Shown: in pieces, positions 8,947 through 17,089 of the stretch
Numbering within the stretch: the stretch's first letter is position 1
Layout of the letters: every line of letters begins with the position of its first letter
NCBI RefSeq assembly: GCF_000718005.1
Contig: NZ_JODV01000001.1
Length of the DNA stretch: 64,000 nucleotides
DNA from: Actinoalloteichus_B caeruleus
GTDB taxonomy: Bacteria; Actinomycetota; Actinomycetes; Mycobacteriales; Pseudonocardiaceae
Reading direction: 5' to 3' (one strand)
Translations under genes and position numbers: made by a program
Notes under the pieces: model-generated
Databases searched by the model: none
What the model was told of the DNA's origin: nothing
Seen by the model: only the letters and a program-made list of their open reading frames with translations

Positions 8947-9726
8947 TCACTTGCCGTCGAAGACGGCCTTGCCCGGCCCGTTCTCGACGAAGGAACGCAT
9001 TCCGGTCTTCTGGTCCTCCGTCGTGAAGAGCCCGGCGAACACCTGGCCCTCCAGGCGGAGCCCGCTGTCGAGGTCGCCGTCGAGGCCACCGTCGATCGCG
9101 GCCTTGGCGGCGGCCAGGGCGACGGCCGGCCCGGTCGCGAACTGGCCGGCCCACTCCACCGCCCGCGCGTGGACCTCGTCGGCCCCGACGACCCGGTCGA
9201 CCAGTCCCATCTCCCTGGCCTCCGTCGCGTCGACGTAGCGGCCGGTGTAGATCAGGTCCTTGGCGCGGGCCGGGCCGACGAGGCGCGCCAGCCGCTGGGT
9301 CCCGCCCCCACCGGGGATGACCCCGAGCAGGACCTCGGGCAGGCCGACCCTCACGTTGTCGCCGGCGATGCGGTGGTCGCAGCACAGCGCCAGTTCCAGC
9401 CCGCCGCCCAGCGCGTACCCGGTGACGGCGGCGACCGTGGGCTTGGGGATGGCGGCCACCGCGTCGAGCGCGGCGGCGAGGTTCCGCTGCCCAGCCAACG
9501 CCTCCGCGTACCCGGAGTCGATCATCTCCTTGATGTCCGCGCCGGCGGCGAAGACCTTCTCCCCGCCGTACACGACCACGGCCCGGACGTCGGAGCGTTC
9601 CGAGGCGTCCTCGGCGGCGGTGCGCAACTCCCGCTGGAGCACCCTGTTCAGGGCGTTGAGCGGTGGGCGGTGCAGCCGGATGGTCCCCACCCCGGCAGTG
9701 GCCTCCAGTGTGACGAACTCACCCAC
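8947..9726 (-). CDS. Enoyl-CoA hydratase/isomerase family protein (EchA17-like)
   Basis: A 259-residue crotonase-fold protein, full length. The first oxyanion-hole segment is GADIKEM (residues ~62-68) and the second is GYALGGGLELALCCDHR. The catalytic Glu region of true hydratases is visible as GLPEVLLGVIPGGGGTQRL. Both hydratase glutamates seem present, favouring 2-trans-enoyl-CoA hydration in beta-oxidation over a bare isomerase. The GTG start is preceded by AGGAGG at 8 nt. It is first of a two-gene unit with the methyltransferase. The 458-bp gap upstream (to 10184) is a divergent promoter region without a gene. Confidence 0.92.
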   Translation of the reverse strand: MGEFVTLEATAGVGTIRLHRPPLNALNRVLQRELRTAAEDASERSDVRAVVVYGGEKVFAAGADIKEMIDSGYAEALAGQRNLAAALDAVAAIPKPTVAAVTGYALGGGLELALCCDHRIAGDNVRVGLPEVLLGVIPGGGGTQRLARLVGPARAKDLIYTGRYVDATEAREMGLVDRVVGADEVHARAVEWAGQFATGPAVALAAAKAAIDGGLDGDLDSGLRLEGQVFAGLFTTEDQKTGMRSFVENGPGKAVFDGK

Positions 9727-10184
9727 GCCAGTGTCCTCCTCACGAGCCCTGGGCCGTCCGATCTCCGGCCCCCGCCGGGACGAAGGTTACCGTGCGGTAG
9801 AGCGTTCGTGGCCCCCGGCGACCACCGGGTGGAGGGGCGGCACGGTCGGGGCCGGCGGGCGCGGGACGCGGTGGCGGGCGACTCGGGATTCCGGGCCGAC
9901 GCCCGGGGATTCGGCGGTTCCCCCTCGATCGGCGGTCCGGGGAAGCCGTCAAGCGTCGGTCCCCACCGCCGGACCGCCCCCGTTATCCCCGTGTCGAGCG
10001 CACGTCCCCCACGGAACCGCAATTCCCCGGCCCGAACGGTCGAATTCCGCCGCTCACTCACGCGTGCTCCGGCGTGGCGCGCGGAACACGCTGCTCGCAG
10101 ACTGGTTGACGCGGAATTCCAGCACAGCCGACTGGCGCCATATCGACTTCCTGCACGGCACCTCCTGCTGAGAAGGACTGATCG

Positions 10185-11096
10185 ATGAACCCAGAAAACT
10201 GTTCGGGCCGTGGGAGCACGAGAAGACGGATGGGAATCCTGGCGGCCTCCGCCGCCGTCGTCGCCGGCCTCGCGACGGCACCCACCGCACCGGCCGTCGA
10301 CGGCGGGGCACGCGCCGTGTCCGCCCCCCACCCGCTCTTCCACCTCCCCTTCCCGTGCGGGGAGACCTGGCGGGCCTACACCCACACCGGGCACGCCTAC
10401 CCGGACGCGCAACTGGACTTCGGTCAGGGCAGCCCGCCGGACGGCCGGCAGGTCGTGGCCGCCAGGGCCGGGACGGTCGCCGAGAACGGCGTGTACGGCG
10501 ACGGGTCCTCGTACCTGGTCCTGGACCACGGGGACGGGTGGTCCACCCGGTACGTCCACATGCGGACGGCCTCGATGGCGCGGACCGGCAGCGTCGTGCG
10601 GTCCGGCGATCCGATCGGCGAGGTGGGTGATGTGGGCTCCGCCGGCCAGTTCCACCTGCATTTCGAACAACGGCACGACGGCGTCCCGGTTCCGATCCGC
10701 TTCGACGACGAACCGGTGACCTACAAGTACTTCCCGGAGTACGTGACCCTGGTGAGCGGGAACTGCGGCGGAGAACCCTCGGAACCGGAGCCGGTGGCCC
10801 CGCCGGAACCGGCTCCGCAACCACCGGCCCCGGAACCGGTCGCCCCGCCCCGGCCGGCGGACGACCAGGTCCAGGACGCCCGTCCTCCCGCCCCGGCGGC
10901 CCCGCTCCCCGCCCACCGCCCGACGTCCGCTCCCGAACCCGACGTGCCCAGCGGGGCCGGAGCCGGTGGCGACACGGCCCCACCGGCCGCCCCGGCCAGG
11001 CCGGCCCTCGACCACCTGCTGGGCCAGCGCGACGCCTACCGCTTCACACCGACGATGCCCGAGTTCGCGCGCCCCTGGGAGGGGACGGAGGGCTGA
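10185..11096 (+). CDS. Secreted M23-family peptidase-like protein with Pro-rich tail
   Basis: 303 residues. An Arg-rich start (TRRRMGIL) and an Ala-rich hydrophobic segment to about residue 40 form a signal peptide, with cleavage likely near APTAPAVDGG. The middle (residues ~50-190) is an M23/LytM fold: GHAYPDAQLDFGQG supplies the H-x(n)-D, YVHMRTA the YxH strand, and GQFHLHFEQR the H-x-H zinc motif. Residues after ~195 are Pro/Glu-rich (PEPVAPPEPAPQPP) and may span or bind the cell wall. The ATG is preceded by AGAAGGA. Cell-wall peptide hydrolysis is expected, but the first His/Asp spacing is loose, so activity is not certain. Confidence 0.85.
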   Translation: MNPENCSGRGSTRRRMGILAASAAVVAGLATAPTAPAVDGGARAVSAPHPLFHLPFPCGETWRAYTHTGHAYPDAQLDFGQGSPPDGRQVVAARAGTVAENGVYGDGSSYLVLDHGDGWSTRYVHMRTASMARTGSVVRSGDPIGEVGDVGSAGQFHLHFEQRHDGVPVPIRFDDEPVTYKYFPEYVTLVSGNCGGEPSEPEPVAPPEPAPQPPAPEPVAPPRPADDQVQDARPPAPAAPLPAHRPTSAPEPDVPSGAGAGGDTAPPAAPARPALDHLLGQRDAYRFTPTMPEFARPWEGTEG

Positions 11097-11108
11097 CCGG
11101 CCGACCGG

Positions 11109-11138
11109 GGTGGGACGGCGGCGCGCCGTCGTCCCACC
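11109..11138. terminator. Bidirectional GC hairpin
   Basis: GGTGGGACG at 11109-11117 pairs with CGTCCCACC at 11130-11138. The inner palindrome CGGCGCGCCG extends the fold. It sits in the 55-bp gap between convergent genes and can stop both. Confidence 0.6.
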
Positions 11139-11151
11139 GGCTCGTCCTCGC

Positions 11152-12021
11152 TCAGCCCCGGCGGCGGGCGAAGAACCGGTCGCCGGACCGTTCGAGGCTC
11201 AGGTCCTGCCCGAAGGTCGCGCTCAGGTTCTCCTCGGTGAGGACCTCGTCGAGCAGGCCCTGCGCGACCACCGCGCCGTCCCGCAGCAGCATCGCGTGGG
11301 TGAACCCGGGCGGGATCTCCTCCACGTGGTGGGTGACGAGCACCATCGCGGGGGCGTCCGGGTCGAGGGCGAGCTGGCTCAGCCGCGCGACCAGGTCCTC
11401 CCGGCCGCCCAGGTCGAGGCCGGCCGCCGGCTCGTCGAGCAGCAACAGCTCCGGGTCGGCCATCAGCGCCCTGGCGATCAGGGTCCGCTTGCGCTCCCCC
11501 TCCGAGAGGGTGCCGAACGGGCGGTCGGCGAGGTGCCCGACGCCGAGCGCGGCCAACAGCTCCTCCGCCCGACCGGTGTCGAGCTCGTCGTACCGCTCGC
11601 GCCACCGCCCGATGACGGCGTAGCTGGCGCTCACGACCACGTCCCGGACGATCTCCTCGCCGGGAACCCGCTGCGCGGTCGCCGCCGAGCACACGCCGAT
11701 CCTCGGCCGCAGCTCGAAGACGTCCACTCCGCCCAGCCGCTCCTCCAACAGGTGGACCGTGCCGCTGGACGGGTGCATCTCCGCCCCGGCCAGCCTGATC
11801 AGCGTGGTCTTGCCCGCGCCGTTCGGCCCGAGGACCACCCACCGCTCGTCGAGTTCGACGCTCCAGTCCACCCCGGACAGCAGGTCGTTGCGGTTGCGCC
11901 GCACCCCGACCCCGTCCATCCGGATCACGAGGTCGGTCACGTCCACCGCCTCGGCGTCGCTGCCCTCGCCGCGCTGCCGCGGCCCTACGTTCGTCGCGCC
12001 CTGCAAGCCCCGGTCGGTCAC
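11152..12021 (-). CDS. ABC transporter ATP-binding protein (Rv3041c-like)
   Basis: A 289-residue ABC ATPase. Walker A is GPNGAGKTT, the Q-loop region contains CSAATAQRVPGEE, the signature is LSEGERKR (a variant of LSGGQ), Walker B is LLLLDEPAAGLDL, and the H-loop is VLVTHHVEE. No permease is adjacent, so the transported solute is unknown. Orphan ATPases of this subgroup are also known in non-transport roles. The GTG at 12021 is chosen. A GTG at 11940 (TDLVIRMDGVGV) is a possible shorter start. In M. tuberculosis the counterpart precedes serB2, whereas here serB lies 38 kb away. The 526-bp gap upstream holds no gene that I can support. Confidence 0.9.
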   Translation of the reverse strand: MTDRGLQGATNVGPRQRGEGSDAEAVDVTDLVIRMDGVGVRRNRNDLLSGVDWSVELDERWVVLGPNGAGKTTLIRLAGAEMHPSSGTVHLLEERLGGVDVFELRPRIGVCSAATAQRVPGEEIVRDVVVSASYAVIGRWRERYDELDTGRAEELLAALGVGHLADRPFGTLSEGERKRTLIARALMADPELLLLDEPAAGLDLGGREDLVARLSQLALDPDAPAMVLVTHHVEEIPPGFTHAMLLRDGAVVAQGLLDEVLTEENLSATFGQDLSLERSGDRFFARRRG

Positions 12022-12547
12022 CCACCCATTGTGACGGCCGGGGCCAGCGCACTTCCCGATCGGGTGCCCCACTGCTCCAGGTAGCCGCCCCGACACGCCG
12101 CCGCACCGGCGCGGCCCCCGGTGCCCCCGCCGGGCCAGGCGCGCGGGCCCGACGGCACCGGACCGCTCCACCCCCGCGCCAGGAGCCGGCGACGGCCAGC
12201 GACGGGGACGCCGCACCAGCACGCCTCCCCCGCCCTCCCCACGAAGAGCGGCCACCCGCCCCGGGGTGGCACCCGGAGTCGCGGTCACGGAACGGAGCCG
12301 GGCAACCGCGCCGCGAGAAATGGGAACAACGCGGAACGGGTGTCGGACGAACCACGTCCCACCCGAGAACGACCGCCGCGAAACACGACCCCGGTAGAAA
12401 CGGCCACCACACCGGCCACGTCGTCGACTCGACGCACGGAGCGCTGGATTCCGGCACACGAACAGGATCACCGGACCAGCAGGTCACGGGCCCGGAACAG
12501 GCACGACCTGCCCACCAGGTCACCACGAACGACGGAAAGGACGCCGT

Positions 12548-13129
12548 GTGGAAAACCACGGGAACAACATCGCGAACCTGGAGGCGCGCAATTCCGCGAT
12601 GCGTCAGACGATGGATTCCCTCCTGAGCACTTTCCGCCAAAAACAGGAGGAGATCAGGGAGGTCCAGGAACAGGCCGCCCAGGCGAACGCGGAGGTCACC
12701 TCGCGGGACGGGCTGGTGACGGTGCGGGTCGGCTCGACCGGGACCGTGGAACAGATCGTCCTGGCCCCGACCGCCTTCAGCAGGAGCACACCCGAGAAGC
12801 TCTCCCGCACGCTGACCGAGGTGATCCAGCAGGCCGGCGACCAGGTGCGGCAGCAGGTGAGCGACCTGTTCGCGCCGCTGCACCGGGGTGTCCCCGACCT
12901 GCCGGACCTGGTGGAGGGGGCCCCGTCCCTGCGGACCCCCGGAACGCTGCCCGAACCACCGCCGGAGCGCGCCGAGCGGGCCGAGGGCGGCCCCGCGCCC
13001 AGCCCCTCGACCAGCCGAGGAGGAGTTCCACCGAACGTCGGCGGCGCGCCCCTCACCTCGCGCGGCAGGCCCGAGGACGATGACGAGGACGACACCGGCG
13101 GCTCCGTCATGCGGGGAGGCCGCTGGTGA
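12548..13129 (+). CDS. YbaB/EbfC-like protein of a WXG100 cassette
   Basis: A 193-residue protein. Residues ~15-60 are a heptad-rich coiled coil (MDSLLSTFRQKQEEIREVQEQ). Next comes the YbaB-like strand pair SRDGLVTVRVGSTGTVEQI, then a helix with EKLSRTLTEVIQQAGDQV. This is the YbaB/EbfC fold, often found next to WXG100 genes in actinobacteria, where it is thought to be a partner or chaperone of type VII substrates. The C-terminal ~80 residues are Pro/Gly/Arg-rich and disordered, ending DDDEDDTGGS. The GTG start follows GGAAAGGA. Its TGA overlaps the GTG of the next gene, so both proteins should be made together. Confidence 0.75.
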   Translation: MENHGNNIANLEARNSAMRQTMDSLLSTFRQKQEEIREVQEQAAQANAEVTSRDGLVTVRVGSTGTVEQIVLAPTAFSRSTPEKLSRTLTEVIQQAGDQVRQQVSDLFAPLHRGVPDLPDLVEGAPSLRTPGTLPEPPPERAERAEGGPAPSPSTSRGGVPPNVGGAPLTSRGRPEDDDEDDTGGSVMRGGRW

Positions 13130-13440
13130 GCGGCGGGTACGAGGTCCGGACCGCCGAGATCCGGACGGAGAACACGAAGTTCGAAAGCACGGCAGCGCAG
13201 CTGGAGGACGTCCTCACCACCCTGCGAGCCGCGATCGACGCCGAGGGCGACTGCTGGGGCGCCGACGAGTCCGGCCAGGCCTTCGCCCAGGAGTACGCCC
13301 CGACCGCCCCGGCCGTCGTCGAGTACTTCGGGACGCTCGTCGAGGGGATCCGGGAGATGCGGACGCAGATCGACGCGTCCGCCGACACCTGGGACCAGAT
13401 GGACGAGGAATCAGCCGACCACTTCGACCGGATGGCCTAG
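13126..13440 (+). CDS. WXG100-family (ESAT-6-like) protein
   Basis: A 104-residue, highly helical protein with a central W-G-A-D-E-S-G turn at residues ~44-50, matching the WXG motif between two long helices. Size and layout are those of EsxA/EsxB-type proteins exported by type VII (ESX) systems. It starts at GTG 13126, overlapping the previous stop by 4 nt, with GGGGAGG just upstream. The usual C-terminal YxxxD/E signal is not obvious in the tail MDEESADHFDRMA, so export may depend on a partner, perhaps the 653-residue protein encoded 9 nt downstream. No ESX core genes (eccC, eccD) are in this window. Confidence 0.85.
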   Translation: MSGGYEVRTAEIRTENTKFESTAAQLEDVLTTLRAAIDAEGDCWGADESGQAFAQEYAPTAPAVVEYFGTLVEGIREMRTQIDASADTWDQMDEESADHFDRMA

Positions 13441-13449
13441 GAGTTCGAC

Positions 13450-15411
13450 ATGTCCAAGTGGGACAACCTGATCCCCGAGGAGTGCCGGTGGCTGCTGCCG
13501 ATCGTGGTCGGCTCCAACTGGCCGGAGGGTGACGAGGAGGCGCTGCGCCGGCTGTCGCAGGCGTGGATGACGGCAGCCGACGGTGTCGCGGAGGTGGCCG
13601 CGAGCGGGGACGCCGCCGCGACCGCCGTGCTCGCGCAGATGGAGGGCGAGACCGCCGAGGCGATCCGCGCGGCCTGGACGGAGTACACCGGTGGCGGCGA
13701 GGAGCGGCTGCCGACGCTGGAGGAGATCTGCCGGGCACTGGCGGAGAAGTGCGACGCGGGCGCGCTCAACGTCGAGTACACCAAGATGATGATCATCGCC
13801 CAGCTGGTCATCCTCGCGATCGAGATCGCGATCATGATCGCCGCGGCGGCCGGGACCTTCGGCGGCAGCACCGCCGGTATCCCCCTCGCGCAGATGGCCA
13901 CCCGCGAGATCGTCAAACAGCTGTTCATCCTGCTGGTCAAGGAGCTGACGAAGGCATACCTGAAGAAGGTGCTGCCCGACGTCGTCATCCAGTCGATCCA
14001 GATGGCCGAGGGCAACCGGCAGGAGTGGGACTGGGGGCGGACCGGGACCGCGGCCGCCGAGGCGACGGCCGACGGGGTCGTGAACGCCGTCAGCGGGGGC
14101 GCCGGGCAGCTCACCGGCGGCGGGGGCGGCGCCACGGACGGGGTGGCCAACCAGCTCCTGGACGCGGCGGGCAAGCCGATCACCGAGGGCATCAAGGCCG
14201 GTGCGAAGACCGCGCTCGGCGACGCCCTCCAGGGCAACTTCGACGCGGACCGGATCACCGAGTCGGCGGCGGGGGGCGTCGTCAGCGGCGCGGTCAGCTC
14301 GGCCAGCGGGTCCCTCTTCCCGAAGGGCGACACCCCCGCGCCCGGCGGCTTCGACGCGATGGCCGAGGGAATGGCCCGGGGCGCGGCCGAGAAGGTCGCC
14401 TCCAACGCGCTGAACGAGGTCCGCCAGGGCAACAACCCGTTCAGCATGGACTCCCTCAGCGGTGCCGGGGGATCGGCGGTGAGCGGTGGCACGTCGGCGG
14501 CGAACAGCTGGCACCAGACGGCCAACGAAGCGCGGTCCACCCCGGTGCCGGCGGTCACCAACCTCACGCCGGACGCCGGGTCCAACGAGACGCACACGTT
14601 CCAGCGCGGCGGTGAGGCGCCCTCCCAGGTCCCGCACGTGCAGAACCTGACCCCGAACGCGGGGGCCAACGAGACGCACACCTTCCACCGGTACGAACCG
14701 TCCGCGCCGTCGGTCAGCCCGCAGGGAGCCTCCGACGCCCCATCGGTCAGCCCGCAGGGAGCCTCCGACGCCCCATCGGTCAGCCCGCAGGGAGCGGGCT
14801 CCGGTGCCCCTGGGGTCAGCCCACAGGGCGCGGGAGCGGCTGGGCCTGGCGTCGGGGCACCGGCCGCCGCACCAGCGTCGACCGGCCCGGCGGGGGGCGC
14901 GGCCGGCGGGATGGGCTCGTCGTTCGGGTCCGCCCCTCCCGGGCAGGGGCCTGCCCGGCGGATCCCCCAGCCCGGGAGCGGCGTGCCCGCCGGCCCACCG
15001 GTGCGCGCGCCTCGCCCGAGCGGGCCTCCCGGAACGATCCCCGGCGCGCCTCCCGGTTGGCGCGGCGCGGAGCCGGCGGCACCCGCCGCGCCCCCGGGCC
15101 GGGCCGGCGGGCCGCCACCGGGTTCGTGGTCACCGGCTCCCGCGCCACCGCCGGCCGGGTGGGCGGCCCCCGCCCCGCACACCTCGCCGCCGGCCGCTCA
15201 TCCCTCCACTGCTCCGGGTCCCGTTCCCGGCGCCAGCCCGGCGGCCGGATTCGAGCCGGACGGGTTCGGGCCGGGTCGTTTCGGGCCGGGTGGTTTCGGG
15301 CCGGGCGAGTTCGGACCTGGTGGTCCGGAGGACGTCGGGCCCGCGGGTGCCCCGCTCGACTTCGGCCCTCTCGGCTCAGAGCCCGACTCCGGGCACGGCA
15401 CCCGGCGGTAG
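13450..15411 (+). CDS. Large CpnT-N/PPE-like putative ESX substrate with repetitive Pro/Gly-rich C-terminus
   Basis: 653 residues. The N-terminal ~190 residues are helical with a WPEGDEEALRRLSQAW start and a strongly hydrophobic segment (MMIIAQLVILAIEIAIMI). They resemble the WXG100-like N-terminal domain of CpnT-type and polymorphic-toxin proteins. Residues ~190-350 are Gly/Ser/Ala-rich. Then comes a duplicated motif, NLTPDAGSNETHTF and NLTPNAGANETHTF, followed by SPQGASDAPSV tandem repeats and GFGPG-type repeats to the end. I see no C-terminal enzyme domain, unlike toxin-bearing relatives. GGAG precedes the ATG. It is the third gene of the YbaB/WXG100 cassette and is closed by a perfect hairpin. 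Role inferred, not shown: a secreted or surface structural protein. Confidence 0.75.
   Translation: MSKWDNLIPEECRWLLPIVVGSNWPEGDEEALRRLSQAWMTAADGVAEVAASGDAAATAVLAQMEGETAEAIRAAWTEYTGGGEERLPTLEEICRALAEKCDAGALNVEYTKMMIIAQLVILAIEIAIMIAAAAGTFGGSTAGIPLAQMATREIVKQLFILLVKELTKAYLKKVLPDVVIQSIQMAEGNRQEWDWGRTGTAAAEATADGVVNAVSGGAGQLTGGGGGATDGVANQLLDAAGKPITEGIKAGAKTALGDALQGNFDADRITESAAGGVVSGAVSSASGSLFPKGDTPAPGGFDAMAEGMARGAAEKVASNALNEVRQGNNPFSMDSLSGAGGSAVSGGTSAANSWHQTANEARSTPVPAVTNLTPDAGSNETHTFQRGGEAPSQVPHVQNLTPNAGANETHTFHRYEPSAPSVSPQGASDAPSVSPQGASDAPSVSPQGAGSGAPGVSPQGAGAAGPGVGAPAAAPASTGPAGGAAGGMGSSFGSAPPGQGPARRIPQPGSGVPAGPPVRAPRPSGPPGTIPGAPPGWRGAEPAAPAAPPGRAGGPPPGSWSPAPAPPPAGWAAPAPHTSPPAAHPSTAPGPVPGASPAAGFEPDGFGPGRFGPGGFGPGEFGPGGPEDVGPAGAPLDFGPLGSEPDSGHGTRR
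14710..14795 (+). repeat. 33-bp perfect tandem repeat inside the 653-residue protein
   Basis: Two identical 33-bp copies (14710-14742, 14743-14775) and 20 bases of a third encode SVSPQGASDAP units. A further degenerate copy, GVSPQGAG, follows. Copy number could change by slippage without loss of frame. Confidence 0.9.
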
Positions 15412-15416
15412 TCCAC

Positions 15417-15444
15417 GTGGGGCGGAGGTCCTCCTCCGCCCCAC
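15417..15444 (+). terminator. Perfect 12-bp hairpin after the ESX-like cassette
   Basis: GTGGGGCGGAGG (15417-15428), loop TCCT, CCTCCGCCCCAC (15433-15444). It starts 5 nt after the stop codon. No U-tract follows. Confidence 0.7.
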
Positions 15445-15584
15445 GCACCCGTGTGCCGCTCCGGCGTTGTCCGCCGGTGCCGGGCACGCTGGCGACATGT
15501 GGGGGTTGGGGTGCCCTCTCCGTGCGACCGCGCCGCACGCCGTGTTCCTACGGATGGGACGAGAACCCCTCGGGGCACCAGCAC

Positions 15585-15611
15585 AGCCCCCCGGCCCGGA
15601 GTCGGGGGGCT
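15585..15611 (-). terminator. Hairpin downstream of the first DUF397 gene
   Basis: AGCCCCCCG (15585-15593) pairs perfectly with CGGGGGGCT (15603-15611), 10 nt past the DUF397 stop on the minus strand. A related hairpin follows the DUF397 copy at 17090. Confidence 0.6.
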
Positions 15612-15621
15612 GCTGGGACTG

Positions 15622-15801
15622 TCAGCGCAGACGATCGGCCTTGACGGCGTCGACCAACGCGGCGAAGGCAGTCCGGGGGAGGAGGAGTGTTCCGCCGTCC
15701 CGGTTCTTGGTGTCCCGGAGCCGACGACCACGCTCGCTGCCGTACCGATCTCGACGCAGTTGGCCTGCACGCCGCTGCGTGCTCGTCCGCCACGTGAACA
15801 C
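15622..15801 (-). CDS. DUF397 small protein with internally frame-shifted middle
   Basis: A 59-codon frame from a GTG with a strong GGAGGAG at 5 nt to TGA. The first residues (FTWRTS) and the last 32 (LRDTKNRDGG, then AFAALVDAVKADRLR) are clear DUF397. Between them the family core reads GQLRRDRYGSERGRR instead of the expected sequence. The +1 frame of the same bases encodes exactly that core (ANCVEIGTAASVV). So one base was apparently gained near codon 12 and one lost near codon 27, and the frame was restored. DUF397 proteins are partners of Scr1/WhiJ-type regulators. The changed core probably impairs this copy, unless the indels are sequencing errors. Confidence 0.75.
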   Translation of the reverse strand: MFTWRTSTQRRAGQLRRDRYGSERGRRLRDTKNRDGGTLLLPRTAFAALVDAVKADRLR

Positions 15802-15969
15802 GGTTACTCCTCCGCGTCCCTGGCACCAAGGGGACCGGAGGCCTCGTACAACCTGCTGGTTGGGGACTGCCTCCGCGCAACGACTGGTCGGCCTGCGGCG
15901 TGTCGGGGTCGCGGTGCGGATGAGGGATCGCGGCGTGGTGAGCCTGACAGCAACGTTCTCCTGAACAGG

Positions 15970-16443
15970 TCAGATCGAGAGCTGGTAGACGGCACGGTCC
16001 TTGCCGGGTCCCTTGAAGTTGGCGATGACGGGGACCCCGTTGACGATGCGATCGCCGCCGGCGTTGGAGAAGCCCATCGATTCCCACGTGGCCTGTGCGG
16101 CCGTGTTCTCGGGTTCGGAGGTGAGGTAGATCCGTGTGCAGTTCCAGGCGGTTGCCTGGTCGCGGACGTGGCCGATCAGGGACTGGGCGATGCCGGCTCG
16201 GCGGTGGCCGGGATGGGTCATGACGTCCTGGATGTAGACCTCACTCGGGGCGTCCTGGCTGCGAAAAGCGATGACCGCTCCGACGAGTTCATCGTTGATG
16301 AGGGCGGTGGGGCATGTGGAGGAGAACAGGGTGGCGTAGAGCCAGTAGTCGGAGGCAGTGCGCGCCCTGACGTAGGGCGCCCCGCGGTCCATGAGCGCGA
16401 GGATCTGTGGGATGAGGTCTACGCGCAGCGGCGTGATCTTCAT
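15970..16443 (-). CDS. GNAT-family N-acetyltransferase
   Basis: A 157-residue acetyltransferase. The acetyl-CoA-binding motif A is clear as VYIQDVMTHPGHRRAGIAQSLIGHV (R/Q-x-x-G-x-G/A), followed by the motif B segment LTSEPENTAAQATWESMGF. The substrate is unknown. The ATG at 16443 has AGGAGC upstream. The frame also stays open 13 codons upstream to a GTG at 16482 that begins VFTWRKRYD, the usual N-terminus of a DUF397 protein. Bases ~16467-16505 closely match the start region of the DUF397 gene at 15801. The GNAT thus seems to have landed behind, and in frame with, a DUF397 start. It uses more A/T than neighbouring core genes. Confidence 0.85.
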   Translation of the reverse strand: MKITPLRVDLIPQILALMDRGAPYVRARTASDYWLYATLFSSTCPTALINDELVGAVIAFRSQDAPSEVYIQDVMTHPGHRRAGIAQSLIGHVRDQATAWNCTRIYLTSEPENTAAQATWESMGFSNAGGDRIVNGVPVIANFKGPGKDRAVYQLSI

Positions 16444-16466
16444 GGTGCTCCTGGTGTCGTATCGCT

Positions 16467-16505
16467 TCCGCCACGTGAACACCGTTGTTCCTCTGCGTGC
16501 CTGGC
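16467..16505 (-). repeat. Copy of a DUF397 translation-start region upstream of the GNAT gene
   Basis: About 39 bases containing AGAGGAACAACG and GTGTTCACGTGGCGG match 15785-15823 at most positions. The segment is a remnant of a fourth DUF397 gene whose body has been replaced by the GNAT gene. Confidence 0.6.
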
Positions 16506-16661
16506 ACGGCACTTCTCGACTGAGCCGAGGCCGACGGATCGAGAGTCGCAGTCACGGCACTACCGCCGCGACCCCACAAGCCGACCCGATGCAGGGGACG
16601 TTCTCACGGATGGGTGGCCGGGAGACAGAGCTGCGCGCGGAGTCGGGGGCTGCTGGGACTG

Positions 16662-16857
16662 TCAGCGAAGACGATCAGCCTTGACGGCATCGACCAACGC
16701 CGCGAAGACCGGCCGGTCGACGACGAGGGTGCCACCCGCGCGGTTCTTGGTGTCACGGATGCCAACGACGTCAGGCGCGCTGCCGATCTCAACGCAATTG
16801 GAGTTTGCGTCGCTGCGGCGTGACTTCCGCCAGCCTGCCCAGTGTGGTCGTGGTCAT
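16662..16857 (-). pseudogene. DUF397 gene broken by a frameshift near codon 9
   Basis: An ATG at 16857 (preceded by GAGGAG) opens MTTTTLGR and runs to a stop after 22 codons. One base out of phase, the full DUF397 body appears: GWRKSRRSDANSNCVEIG, then APDVVGIRDTKNRAGG and FAALVDAVKADRLR, stopping at 16662. No start codon exists in that frame, because a TGA lies directly upstream. A single-base insertion (or two-base deletion) around 16830 explains everything. It is the best-preserved sequence match to the intact copy at 17090 and lies 230 nt downstream of it. Confidence 0.8.
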
Positions 16858-17056
16858 GATGCTCCTCTGTGAGTGTTCGCATGACTTGTGATCAGATCCC
16901 GCGACGAGCTGGGGGGGTCCAGCGCGCCGACAGAATCCGCTCGCATAGATGCTCGAAACTCGCAGTCACGACACTAGCCGTCGCGACCTCGTAAGCCGAT
17001 CGTGCTGCTGCGCCGCATCCTCACGGATGGAGTAGAACGCCTCGGAACACAGCACA

Positions 17057-17081
17057 GCCCCCGGCACGGAGTCGAGGGCTG
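17057..17081 (-). terminator. Hairpin downstream of the intact DUF397 gene
   Basis: On the minus strand AGCCCTCG pairs with CGGGGGCT (one G-U pair) across a 9-nt loop, starting 8 nt past the stop. Homologous to the hairpin at 15585. Confidence 0.5.
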
Positions 17082-17089
17082 GTAGGACT

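Noticed and set aside
14710..14795. CRISPR-like repeats
   Set aside because: The units are contiguous, without spacers, and lie inside a coding frame. The 16-bp array at 28746 is also spacer-less. No cas gene is present.
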